Positions 1 to 11,699 of a DNA stretch of 64,000 nucleotides are shown here, piece after piece. Both the position numbers and the translations under genes were made by a program. The stretch covers positions 14,306,058 to 14,370,057 of the forward strand of contig CM012955.1 in NCBI GenBank assembly GCA_000181795.3. Reading direction: 5' to 3'. A model generated the notes under the pieces. That model was given only the letters and a program-made list of their open reading frames with translations, ran no database searches and had not been told where the DNA came from. Every line of letters begins with the position of its first letter. Within the stretch, counting starts at the first letter, position 1. The stretch is from Trichinella spiralis (taxonomy: Eukaryota > Nematoda > Enoplea > Trichinellida > Trichinellidae).

Positions 1-189
1 TCATTTAACATAGCTCTACTGAATGAATTAAAGTTCCTAAACAATAATTAATAAAATTTTAATAATTTTGTAAAATATTAATTAATTTTATACAAATTAC
101 ACATTTATTGATCTGACAGATTAGTTTCCTGAAAATCTTTTCTTCAACTGTAAGTGTGCGGATGTTTGGAAAATTTGTTTACGCAAAAA

Positions 190-2829
190 ATGTTTCATCG
201 TTTACTTCTGTCGCGTAAAGTTCTGCTCTGGGAAATTTCCAAAATACCATGGAACGTTTGCAAACATCATTTTCATCATTGTCAAAGTAAAAAAATTGTT
301 TTTTTTAAATTATGAATAAAAAAGAAATTAAACAAAGTATATATTTTGTGTTGAACAAATTTATGGTGATATTTTTTAGTAGATTTGAATTTCAAAATTA
401 CCGTTGTTGTAATGTTTAAATTTTATCATGTTGTGTTTAATGTGAAAAAAAACAACAATTTGTAATTTCTTCTTGATAGTTGTGCATGAATTTCAGTGCT
501 TGGTGGGAGAATAATGCAGATACGTCTCAGCGATATTGGCGAAGGAATTGCAGAAGTACAGATGAAGCAGTGGTTTGTACAATATGTTCAATTATAATTC
601 ATTCAGCTTTTTTATTTGTTATTCTATTTTTTTTTTCATTCAGGCATGTGAAAATTGGTGATCAAATTCAAGAATTTGAAAATCTCTGCGATGTGCAAAG
701 TGACAAAGCATCCGTGACAATTACCAGTCGTTTCAGCGGTACAGTGAGAAGATTGTATTGTAAAATTGACGAAATTGTACCAGTCGGTTCTCCACTGTTG
801 GACGTTGAAACTGAAGGTGAACAATTTGTATTGTTATTATTCAAAAAATAATAATGAAATATTAAATAATATTTTCTTTTTAAAATTAATTTTAAACTTA
901 ATATGCTGAGTGACTTGATTTTAGCTTTTCTGATGTTTTTATCGTCAACTAACTCTGCAGCCGATGTTGTTGACTGTTTGAATCAATAATTAGCTAAATG
1001 TCTTGATCTCTGATGGTGGAAAATTGCATATCATGGGAAATTAGCAAACACTGGCTGAGACGATCTTAATTAGAAGCATATAGATTGTTCAGTGATTTCT
1101 GAGCTTATTTTTCAACTGTTTATTACAAATCAATCTCGTACGAGACAAGTCGCTTTGCCTCTAGTTGAAAAGTTCATTATACATTTATTCCACCGCGTTG
1201 CTTTTTCTACTGATTCGACTTGTTTTCAAGCAACACAGTTTGGCATAATTAATTTATGCATCAATAATTAGACTATTATTGAATATTGTGTTAATAAGAA
1301 AAAATAATTGGAAAAACAAATGCCACGTTTTTATATTCCATCATCGATCTGCTTTGCTACGATTTTTCAGAAAATTCAAGCTTTATTAAAGGAATATTCT
1401 TTTTCAAGATGGATCCGAAAATATACCTCCCGACGAGGCCGCTGATCAATCAGAAGATATTCCGAAAAGAGTAGCATCTGATGATTCATTTACAGTTAGC
1501 AAGGACAAAAAGACTGTAATTACAACTCCATCCGTAAGAAGATTAGCAATGGAAAACAAGGTAAATTTTACTTTGAAATATATTTTTTTTTTCCTTGTTG
1601 TGAATTTTTTGAATATATAAATTTGTCATTATTCATAGATCAATTTGAGTGAAATTAAAGGTACCGGTCCTGGTGGTCGAATTCTTAAAGAAGATTTGTT
1701 GAACGTGATCTCTGCCAATGTTGATGCTTGTATATTATATTTTATTATAAAATTTTAAACTGTTTTCATTTATAAATATTTTCAATCTAGCTGAAGATGA
1801 GAAAAAGTCACTTTCGACGACATCAGCTTTAATTGAAGATCAAGTGATCCCGATTCGAGGTTACAGAAGGGCGATGGTGAAAACTATGACTTCAGCGAAT
1901 AGCATTCCTCATTTTACTTATTGCGATGAAGTTTCTGTTTCAAGCGTGTATAATTCATTCGAATATAATAATTATGTTAATTTTGCTGAAGGTGAACGCG
2001 GATGAGTTGATCAAATTACGACACAGTCTCATGTCCATGAATGAATTGGAAAAAGTGAAAATAACATACTTGTCCATTCAGATCAAGGTAAATAAATTAC
2101 ATTTCTATTGTTCATAATTGATTAATTTTCCTTTTTATATAATTCCAGGCTTTGTCTTTAGCGTTGCTCCGGTTTCCCATGTTGAATGCACATCTCAATG
2201 ATACTGTAACGGAGTTGATTTGCAAAGTAGTTGTTTTCAAAGATTTAAAATTAATCTGATTAATTTTACTTTACTTCTCTATCAAGACTTCTCATAATAT
2301 TTCTTTTGCCGTCGACACGCCGGACGGATTAGTCGTACCTTTCATAAGTGATTGTCAGAAGAAAAGCATCATTGAAATTGCTAAGCAGATTTCCCACTTG
2401 CAAGCCAAAGCTTTGAACAACAAATTGACCAATGCTGAACTCGTCGGAGGAACGTTCACCATGTCCAACATTGGTTCGGTTAGTAATAAAACAACGGCAC
2501 ATTTGTTATTTTTATTGATGGGATTTTTTCTTTTCAGATCGGAGGCACGTACGCATCACCTGTCATTTTTCCTCCACAAGTTGCGATTTGTGCGGTCGGC
2601 CGTTTTCAGGTATGTTAAAAATTTTCGATTGATCATTAATTAAATTTGAATATTCTCCTAGAAATTGCCAAGATATGACGAGCAGAGCAATTTGAAAATG
2701 TGCAACATCATGCCTGTCAGTTGGGCAGCTGACCACCGAATCATTGATGGAGCAATGGTGGCAAAGTTCAGCAATCTGTTTAAAGTCTATTTGGAAAATC
2801 CGTCGATAATGTTAGCCGAATTGAACTGA
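190..2829 (+). CDS. DBT: Lipoamide acyltransferase E2 of branched-chain alpha-keto acid dehydrogenase
   Basis: Mitochondrial E2 core enzyme: it moves the branched acyl group from E1 via a lipoyl arm to CoA during valine, leucine and isoleucine breakdown. Eleven exons close in frame to 444 aa: 190-286, 497-572, 644-816, 1409-1560, 1639-1729, 1791-1930, 1992-2087, 2149-2226, 2287-2478, 2538-2609, 2662-2829. Exon 1 encodes a basic N-terminus starting MFHRLLLSRKVLL, suited to a mitochondrial presequence. The lipoyl domain has DVQSDKAS with lipoyl-Lys near residue 79. The E1/E3-binding domain (TPSVRRLAMENK...GGRILKEDLL) spans about residues 154-182. The acyltransferase domain ends in DHRIIDG, giving catalytic His414 and Asp418. 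The DVQSDKASVTITSR block is DBT-like rather than pyruvate or oxoglutarate E2. Human DBT is of similar size. The start is chosen because exon 1 (phase 1) joins exon 2 in frame; the exon 1 call is the least certain part. Confidence 0.93.
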
Positions 2830-5344
2830 ATGAAACTGAATACAGTTTCTCTTGATGTGAAATTTTGTCATTTTGTCCACTTTTGAATGATTCTCTGTTC
2901 TGTGAAAGATTGCAGCAACGATAATAATAGTCGTGCTTGTAAATAAATTGGTTATTTGTTAAAGAGAATTGGTTTTCCTGTGTTCGAAGCAACATGTACA
3001 AAAAACCTTTTGAAAATAAGTTTTTCGTTAGTATGTATGTAAATTCTGGGAAATAATTGCACTTTTGACAAAAAGATGAATTTTCAAAGTGGAATGAATG
3101 AATTAATTAATGATCATCGAATGTGAAATAACAATAATAAGCTTATAATTAATACTAGATTCAATTAGTCTAAACTCGATTCGGTAATTAAAAATTGTCA
3201 GCTAATTTAATAAAACCGTGTTAATATAATAAATCTGTCAAACCAAGCTGACCATCATCATTGGCTAGTAGTTCATATTTTGTGCGCATGGAAAAACTAA
3301 TGCAAACAAACGTGTGATAGCTTACCCGTGTAATGGAAACTGGATGATTCGTTTAATAATAAGTAATGCCAAATATTAAAAAACAGATGAAATTTACAAT
3401 TGGAAGTGTTACTGAAATTAAAAAAAAAAATAATTTGCTAATTTTCGTTGCACTTTCATCATTTATATATTGTAAATTCAAATTGCTTTCTTGTAAACAG
3501 TCTTAACTAACAAGCATGGAGTTCGGAAACAGCAAAGTAAACAGTGCTCATGATAAGCTTGATAAGCAGTTAAACAAGTTGGAAGTAAGTTAGAAGAATG
3601 AAGAAAATAGTCATCAGAACAACAATATCTATAATTTCATATTTTGAAAATAGTTTCCGTTCAAAATATGCTCCATTCATTGATGCTTACTTGACGTGGA
3701 GAAAAAAGATGATCGCATCAGGAAACGTTGACAATTTCATTTATTCACTTTGGTAAACTTTGAAAATGAAACCCAACTGATAAAATAAATAATTACTGAG
3801 AATGGTTGAGCTATTTGAGCAAACAGCCTTTTACGAGTAGAGAAAGCGCACAAATGGAATTTGATTCAATTCAATTAACAAGCTCAAGATACTTAAATGT
3901 TGTTTCTATTTAAATATTACTGGCTGGGAAAATAGGAATTGTTTTTAAACGTTCAAATTAGCTTCCTTTTATTTATAGCTGATCACTTGGATCTTTATAA
4001 TCAAAATGCTACTGTATTGTGAATAGAAATGCGATTTTGGTAGTTGTTGGAAGAAAGAAATGCAGGTTTGTTTGATTTATTGGAACAATTTAATGTGAAT
4101 GGAAACAAAAATATTGCAATTTGAATTGAATTTGAAGTTTAAAAAGTTATAAACAAATATTTTCATCCCAAATAAATAGGGTGTGGTTGAAATTTGATCA
4201 ATCGCCGAAAAGTGAAAAATTGTTCATTGCCAGAGTAGGTGGGGGTCAGTTGAAAATGGAAAAATTAGTAATAATAATTCACGGATCCAATGTGATCGAG
4301 TGTTAAATTCATACGAAAGTGAACGTTGAAAATCGACCCGAATACTGGTTTCGTTGCCGCAATGACAAAGTCGTAAATTATCATATAAACAACGAAAAAC
4401 TTTTGCGAATGATATTTGTATTTGTTTTCGATATTATTTCTACATATATTCGTATATAGGTCAGTGATAAAAATGTAAAAATTTCATTCAGTTTTCATCG
4501 TTTGAAATTGGATTATTTGCATAAATTTGTTCATCTATAAAATATACGTATGTGTATAATAATCGTGCCTGGTACGAAGAGAAAGAGAGAGAACGGCGAT
4601 GATGATCAGTTTGCCGGTTGGTTTTAAATTATTACAAGTTTAACATTTCTGTTCAAACAGCCAGAAAACTAGATGCACGAACGGAAATAAATTTATGCAT
4701 AGACAAAGAAAAATATGAATATACGATATGGAAAATTATTATTCATCATCATCACCGGCAGAATTTTGTCTGTCTGTCAGTTGACTGACGACGGCCTTGT
4801 TTTAAAGTGATATACAGTAAAGAGATGGATGATGATTAATGATCAGAAACGAGTCGAGCGTTGCGTTTTGGGAAATTTATTTCCCATTTTATAATAAAAT
4901 TTCATTTTCCAGCAGAAGAATTCAAAGCGATCGTAAAACTATAAAGTGAACATTTCCAATGACCTCGTTTTGCCGGTAAAGCGCAGTTAGTGCTGTTTAC
5001 TTTGTAAATTATTGACCCCATTTTCTGTTGTTCGCTGAACAACCGGTTCTGAAAACATGTGCACTTTTCTCAAGCGTTCACTTTTCAACACTGGCAGGCT
5101 ATTTGCTTGCTCAAAGTTCAAAAGTGCAAATTCGAGAAATTCAGTCAGTCAATGGGAGAAAAAAATTTTTTTTTATTCAAATTTCACTTTTCGATAAATT
5201 AATACACAGCTATCATCACAGTTGGCAATGTTTGTTGCATTTCACAATTCAAAAAAAAAAAACTGTCATGACACGTGAAAATTATATGGCGTGGAAATTT
5301 TCCATTCAAAAATATTCCTGGTGGCCCATTAAAAAGAAAAATTG

Positions 5345-5430
5345 TTGCCTTCAATACTGAAAGAAAGATACGGGTAGCAATAAAAATCCAGCTAACCGTT
5401 TCCCTCTTTCAGTGCTGACGGCGAACAATA
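5345..5430 (+). repeat. Diverged direct repeat, copy 1
   Basis: Starts TTGCCTTCAATACTG and contains TACGGGTAGC followed by a pyrimidine-rich tract and TCAG. Copy 2 lies about 292 bp downstream in the same orientation. By eye the two are roughly two-thirds identical over about 75-85 bp. Family unknown. Confidence 0.5.
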
Positions 5431-5636
5431 CAATTTTCTCTTTCCTCCTACTGAAACTGACATCACTGGTAATCTAAAAATCAAAAACAAATTCAACGTT
5501 ATACATCCATTAAACTGATTACCACCGACGCCGCTGCACAAAACGCGTCACCACTAACTGCAGTTCAAAGCCAAATTCATCATACTGTAGTCATCATCTC
5601 AAAAACTCGACCACGGCAAAAAAAAGTTCCCTCTCC

Positions 5637-5722
5637 ATGCCTTCCATACTAAGATTAGAGTACGGGTAGCGTTATAAATCAAGCAACCCATCTCTCTATT
5701 CTCAGCATGGACGACACAAATT
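5637..5722 (+). repeat. Diverged direct repeat, copy 2
   Basis: Starts ATGCCTTCCATACTA and shares TACGGGTAGC, a downstream AAATC, a pyrimidine-rich tract and TCAGC with copy 1, in the same order. It may be what is left of a local tandem duplication. No coding meaning is seen. Confidence 0.5.
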
Positions 5723-7769
5723 TCGACGCGCAGTCGAACACAGCACGAAATTTCAATCTGAAATCAAATGACAAAGACAAAGCAAACAACTCAAACCTAC
5801 GCTAGTAGTGCAACAACTTGCATCAATGACGTAATGCAGTAATGCACAAGGCAATTTCGCTGCTGCATGTCTGCCGAGCTCGTCGTAGTCGAAAAAAACA
5901 CCAGTGTGGAAAAACTTCAATTCCGGCTTCTTTGCTGTAGACAATTTTCCTAAAATATTCTAGTAAAAAAATGTTACACAAACACTAACATTTTCTTTTT
6001 AATCTAAAAAAAAAAATTTTTTTTCTAAAAATAACTAGTTTAACTTTTATCGATCAAAGCATATTTAATCATGCTGAATGCAGATAAGTTTCACATGAAC
6101 ACATTTAATATTCATGGAATAAGCTATTTCCATTGAACGTGGGAAATAAGCTGAAGAAAAATTAAATTTTTCCATTTTTCTACTTTCCCATAGCGCACCA
6201 GTAAAAAACTAGCTTTCACTGAACTGTTCTTTTGAGCTATTAACTTTACTTACATGAAATATTAAAAAAAAATGTGCGAAAACAATACCAAAAGGTAATT
6301 TCCGCTTAAGGATTCACACAACCTGAACAACTGTAATAACAATTACCTAACAGCTTCACTGGCATCCACTGCTCGAAGGTACACTACAGTAGATCTATGA
6401 AACGAACGAACGGCGGCGAGAGAAAGCGAGAGCAAGAGCGAGAAAGAGAAGAAGCAACCGATCACGGCGAGAGACGAGCTAGAACTGACAAGCGGCGCAA
6501 GGACGCCACTGACCGATTACTTTCTACAGTAAGAAGATAAATCTTGATTAAACTTTTTTTGTAGGTCAAAAAGTGATAAGAATGACGAAGTTTATTGTGT
6601 AAATAGAAAATAACATTATAAAATTGATGAAATTTTATTTTTAATAAATTGTACATGCAAATTAAATTGTAATTTTTTAATATATTTTAGCTCATTGACA
6701 AATAACAAATATTTTGCATATGTTTCATATGAGACTTTAATATGTGAATTATAACAAATTCAGTCATTGCTGAATGGTACCACAAGGAAATGTATTAAAA
6801 ATTAAGAAATTTTGCAATTATAATTTTATTATTAAATTTAATAAAGGTGTTCTGCGTAGTCGTTTAAAATGTTGGGTTTACTGTAGCATTGTTATTAAAA
6901 ATTGATTGAAGAAATAGTTTCATGAAGTTTTGCTTATATTTGGCTTGATGATATCTGTTTTAAAAGCTGAAGCATAGTAATTCAAACTCAAAACTACATT
7001 TATTATTGAAAAATAAATATGACTGACGAGGAAGTTTCAAAGTGAAACGTATCGTCAGTTAGAATGAATACATAAAGTCGTTAGACTGTTGTTTTGATTA
7101 TCTGTAAAAAATACTAAAAGAAAGTTAAAAATAAAGTGTCTTCTGATTTTTGTGAGCATTGGATCATGTTTACAATGTTTCATAAGTTTCACCGAAAAAA
7201 AGTACGTTTTTTTTCTTGTTAGTTTCTGTTAATTTCTTTTTTCCATTATCAATGTGCTGTAATAGTTGAACACTTCAAGTGCACTTCAGAAATAAACTAT
7301 ATTTAAATAATTAACAATTATTATCGTAAAAGTTTCTCTATTTTCATTTCGATACGTACATATTTTCGCGTTGTTCCAAGATTTATTGACTTCATTTGAC
7401 CTGAACGGTAATATTTCATCAGGTGAAAACTCATTCGAAATTTGAAGTGTTTGCTTTATTTGCATTTTATTCATACTAAACTATAAAGCAGTAAATTCAT
7501 CTGCTGGTCAGCGTGAAAGCATATGCTTGAACGGAGCAAGTATGCTTACAGGCGGCAGACAAAACAACGCTAATAACAAATGAAAACAGTATTTAAAGGC
7601 GGGAGTTAAATGTAAAATGAGTGCACAATTTCTGATTGATGTACATTGTTTGTGAATAAAATTTCCAACATTGGATAATTGCATTAAATGAGAAATATTG
7701 TCTGCTCGGTGAATAAAAATGTGGATAAAAGTTTTCAAATTATAAGCGGAATATGCAAACGAAATATAT

Positions 7770-9385
7770 TCACAGATGTTTTATCAATTCTACTAATTCT
7801 TTTGCTGAGATTTCACTCTTTGTTTTGGAGGAAACTTTATCTACAAACTTGAGGAGCACCAATCGGTTGTGCTCCAATGTACTGATACTGTGAACTAAAT
7901 AAACTGCAGATCGCAAATTGACCGGCAACGATTTCTCAAATGCAGTGACTTTGAATGCAAATGTCGTCGCTTCTTCTTTCTCTCCTTTTTTTTTATTCAA
8001 CACATTTACCAGAAACTAAAAATGAATCAAAAATAACAAAGGGAAAAAAAGATTTACAAAAAATGAACATGCTGTTTGATGCTTCATATTCTCTTGTTCT
8101 TTCGTTATGCCCAAATCAATCACGGTAGACTCTAACTGAGAATCTTGGATTGCGTTACCATTCTTTGAAGAACATATCTGTTGTTTATCGAAATCTTCAG
8201 CACTTTCACATTGACATAAATGAATAACCGGTATATAGGTTTTCCATTTCTATTTTTGACAGACAAACATGTAAGTAAATGTTTGAAAATATATTCAATT
8301 TCAATATATGCGTTATTTGACTTGTTTCCAAGCATTATGAAAAGTTTTATTGCAGTTTATAATTGTTTTTAGTGATAATTAACGATTAGAAGAAGCACAA
8401 TTGTTCAATACACTTACAATTTTATTACACCACCACAAACGCATTATAAGCTGAGATGAATTAACTCAATGAATAATTGAATTATTGGTGTTACTACGAT
8501 TAAGATTATTTTGCAAATGTTCGAGAAATTTACGCTGAACAAATAATAAGAAATGAAAAAACCTTCGCAGCTTGCATTTCTGCTTTATTCAATACTGATA
8601 GGGTTTGTGATCGAAATTTAAATGCTCCCCGTTGTTTGGCGGGATCAACTTCTACTTTGTTACGCTTTGCAAACTCCATAAAATATCTAAACAGTGAAGT
8701 ATTAAACAAGCAAGCATTAATTTGCATTATTGTCAAATAGTAATTTACAAAACTGTTATGACTTACTTGAAATGTTCCATGATCTTTTCTACCATAGCGG
8801 TATTATTAATTATTCTTAAAAGCGCCGGATGCACTTTTAAAGATCTGTTTTCGAAACAAATTTCCGCAAAATCTTTTCCATATATAATAATAAAGTATTC
8901 GCATACTACCTGGAAAATGCACACTGATGTACATGGAGTAAATTTGAAAACAAAACAAATGCAAATTACGGCAAATTCAGGAGCAAAACATGATAAACGT
9001 GGACAAACCCACAAAAAATTTATGACAAGTTCTTCTAAATCTCCTTCTAGATCTTCCCTCCTGAAAAAGGAATATTATTCAGCTGTTCAAAAAATTAAAA
9101 TAGCAACAAAAAAACGAACGATGTGTTCTGGATCAAATCCGCTTTTTTTAGAAACATTTTACAGAGAACATGGACTATCTGAAATACTTGAATAGCATGT
9201 TCCATAAATGCTAAATTTTCGATGCAATGAGGAAGACCTTTAAAATCTTTTTTTAATACATTTCCTTCACTGTTGGATTTTTGCTGTTGGATATTTTGAC
9301 ACCAGCGTTTTTCTAGCTGCTCCAAACGAGTCATTGCATTTTCAACGTAGGTCTTTATATTGATGCAATCCATTTTTGTGGACAT
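7770..9385 (-). CDS. IST1-family protein, divergent paralog with C-terminal extension
   Basis: Probable ESCRT-III-associated IST1-family protein. Six exons (transcript order 9385-9120, 9060-9009, 8909-8767, 8686-8563, 8249-8058, 8015-7770) have matching phases and give 340 aa. The N-terminal half follows the IST1 helical pattern: INIKTYVENAMTRLEQLEKR resembles the first IST1 helix, HAIQVFQIVHVLC the later helix, then EDLEGDLEELVINFLW where typical IST1 has a ...STLIWA segment. YGKDFAEIC and KYFMEFAKRNKVEVDP match the 'KYSKEYGKLC' and 'YLIEIAKNYNVPYEPD' parts of known IST1. Residues after about 210 are a Lys/Glu-rich extension with no match I recall. It is much more diverged than the plus-strand neighbour, with which it shares the first intron position (phase 2). 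The ATG chosen lies just before the first helix; an acceptor-like TTTCAG a few bases upstream means another 5' exon is possible. Confidence 0.6.
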
Positions 9386-10168
9386 TTCATGTTCCTGAAA
9401 TCATTTCGAGCAGTCATCATCAATTTACAATTTAAAATCATGCTGTTGTAAAAATAAGCACGCCAGCTATAAATTATGAATAAAATTTATAGCTAAATGA
9501 TGTTTTTTTTGCAATATATTTGTCAAAAATAGTTTTCCACACAATGGATTCGTCAACTATATGCCAATGTCTGAAAAATGTGAATATGCACTTCGAAATG
9601 GCCATATAGCCTTTGAGCATAGTTTCATAAAATTACCATAAATACTAAGATGATCATTGTTTACCAATGTGACGTTGCTAATTATCATAATGAACGGGAA
9701 AAAATTTAGATACTCATACGCGTTTCAGCACTATTCGATGTAGGGAAATTTGCAAATATTTTCACATCTTATTTAAATATTCATCTCACAATATCTGAAT
9801 AATTTGAATTTCTATATTTTGAATTTTATATGTGAAGTTGATAGAAATATTTCTTTGTCATATTCTTCATAACTGCGTTAAATGGCTTCTTTTATAAAAT
9901 TATTTTCTTTTTAATAAACATGTTAAAATTTCATTTTGATGCAGAAAATTGTTACTTTTCTAAAGCTATGCAAATTATTGTTCTCGTTGTGGTTATGAAA
10001 ATTTTACAATTTCAAGGTCAAGCTTTCAGCAGTTTGCACCGAAAGAATAATGCAACACCGGCTTTGCAACTTTGGTTTCTCCTTCCCACTGTGATCAAGT
10101 TTAAAATTTTTTATTTAAATATCTATTATTTTATTTTTTTTAATGTTTGATTTTAGAAACTGTTTACC
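9386..10168. promoter_or_regulatory. Presumed bidirectional promoter spacer of the IST1 pair
   Basis: A 783-bp gap separates the two divergent IST1-family start codons, so it should hold the promoters and 5' untranslated regions of both, unless undetected 5' exons exist. It is AT-rich and I see no distinctive motif. The open frame at 9920-10150 lacks homology. The call rests on position only. Confidence 0.4.
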
Positions 10169-11699
10169 ATGTTCTCTTTAACAGTTGATTATGATAAACT
10201 TGAAAACGGTTTGAAAGTGACTGCTTCGCGCGCTGCTTCAGCAGCTAGCAAACGAGCTGAAGAAGTTCGATTAGCCCAAAATGACATTGCCGCACTGTTG
10301 GCACAGAAGCGTGTGGAAAAAGCTAAAATGTTAGCTGAAAATTCGATTCTGCAAGAATATTACCATGAAATATTCAATTTAGTAGAGGTCATGTGTCTCA
10401 CATTATTGGAACACATTGATGAATTTCGAAACGACGAGTAAGTTTTTTATTTAAAAAAAGCACATTCATTTTGGACAGATTTTATGACTATTGCAGAGAT
10501 ATACGTACAAAAGTTCGTGTAGAACAAGCAGTTCACAGTTTGATATGGGCAACGCCCCGTATGATTCACGAATTACCATCGTTGAAAGTGAGCTTCTTTG
10601 AACGCGTTGCTTTGTTTTGATTATTTTGATCGTTGGAAAAAACTGAAATTTCAGATTGTTGCAGAACAAATGCTTCTCCGATTTGGAAAACAGTATTTTG
10701 ATGTGTGCTTGTCGAACAAATCAAACAAAGTCAATGAAATAATGGTATGCCGACTGGCTCCATCAACGTTTAAAAGTACTACCTTAATTAGGTAATCATT
10801 CTTGGACGGAACTTGGCCACTTTGGAAGCACAAGTTAAACTTGTTGACTTTTTTGCTTAATTTTTAAATGCCAAACCCTGTGCAGATTATGCAGAAATAA
10901 AAATACTGCAGCATGAGGAAAAAATTATCTACGTGTATCATTGATCTACGTTGATCTGCATGCATTTTATGTGAAAAGAGTTTTGAAATTTTATTTGTAG
11001 ATATTTGGCGGAGATAGCAAGAATTCGAAATATACCATTCGATCCAGATAAAAGCTTGCTAAAAGATGATGAAAAGGAATTTTCAGATAGTTTTTTATTA
11101 GATTTTACCAAATTACAATCCGAGAAGGTAAATTCATGATATTTCATATTGGATTTTTTAAATAATTTGAATCTAGCAATTTAAATGCAACTGTGATTTT
11201 GATTTAACGTTGAGTTAGTTGGATATTTTAAATTAACAGGAATTTCGATTGTATATACCTTTGTGGTCTTTGGTACGCATGCCAGAAGACGGTATAGAAT
11301 TGAGTAAGAAAGAAAGAATAAGGAGAGATTTTGCAGAAAAGCACCTTTTCCCGCTAATGCGAAAATCTGCAGTTGACAAAGAATTTTTTAAACAAGCAAG
11401 CATGCTTTTCGTTTTATCTTTACATTTGATTTATTGGTAAGTTCTTTTAGTATGAATTGCTTGTAAAGCAAGAGCCATTGTTGAATGAAGAGTATAACAA
11501 AAATCCTGCTGATATTTTGCATGTAATTTGCACAACAATTTTACACTACACCGATTCATTTGTTTTTAATCCAAACTATGGCGCTTTTGACGACACTCCC
11601 AGAATTCAAAGAAGGCCTGATAAAAGAATCCGTATCGTTGAAACTCAGGAGCACAGAATCCTTTTAAAGCATTTTAGAAATATGCTAAGGAGACGTTGA
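10169..11699 (+). CDS. IST1: IST1 homolog (ESCRT-III regulator) with C-terminal extension
   Basis: IST1 binds ESCRT-III and Vps4 partners and modulates membrane scission in endosomal sorting and cytokinesis. Proposed exons: 10169-10437, 10497-10587, 10655-10744, 10792-10847, 11001-11127, 11240-11395, 11451-11699, giving 345 aa. The start is MFSLTVDYDKLENGLKV, like the usual IST1 start (MF...YxKLKxxL). Hallmarks seen: RVEQAVHSLIWATPRM, LKIVAEQMLLRFGKQYFDVC, and YLAEIARIRNIPFDPD, matching IST1 regions 'STLIWAAPRL', 'LKIVADQLCAKYSKEYGKLC' and 'YLIEIAKNYNVPYEPD'. The exon 4 to exon 5 junction requires a non-GT donor (GTTGA|CTTTTT), so the model is unsure there. Intron 6 uses a GC donor (AACAA|GCAAGC). 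Residues from about 210 onward form an extension starting near EFRLYIPLWSLV that does not look like the Pro-rich tail of ordinary IST1; it could instead belong to a separate gene. Confidence 0.8.

Larger units (their letters stand above)
2830..7769. other. Intergenic spacer, DBT to IST1-like gene
   Basis: No recognisable gene lies here. An AATAAA at 2942-2947 is a plausible DBT polyadenylation signal. The spacer is AT-rich with homopolymer runs. It contains a diverged direct repeat (5345-5430 and 5637-5722) and a short purine-rich open frame at 6397-6540 coding for Arg/Glu-rich residues. Other open frames here lack homology, codon bias and convincing splice context. Confidence 0.6.

Noticed and set aside
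3516-3764. Possible two-exon small gene (MEFGNSKVNSAHDKL... and ...SKYAPFIDAYLTWRKK)
   Set aside because: The first frame ends in a good donor, but its phase does not match the second frame at the only nearby acceptor, and neither piece matches a family I know.
8722-9195. 157-codon plus-strand frame
   Set aside because: Antisense to three exons of the minus-strand IST1-like gene, which have matching splice phases and family similarity.
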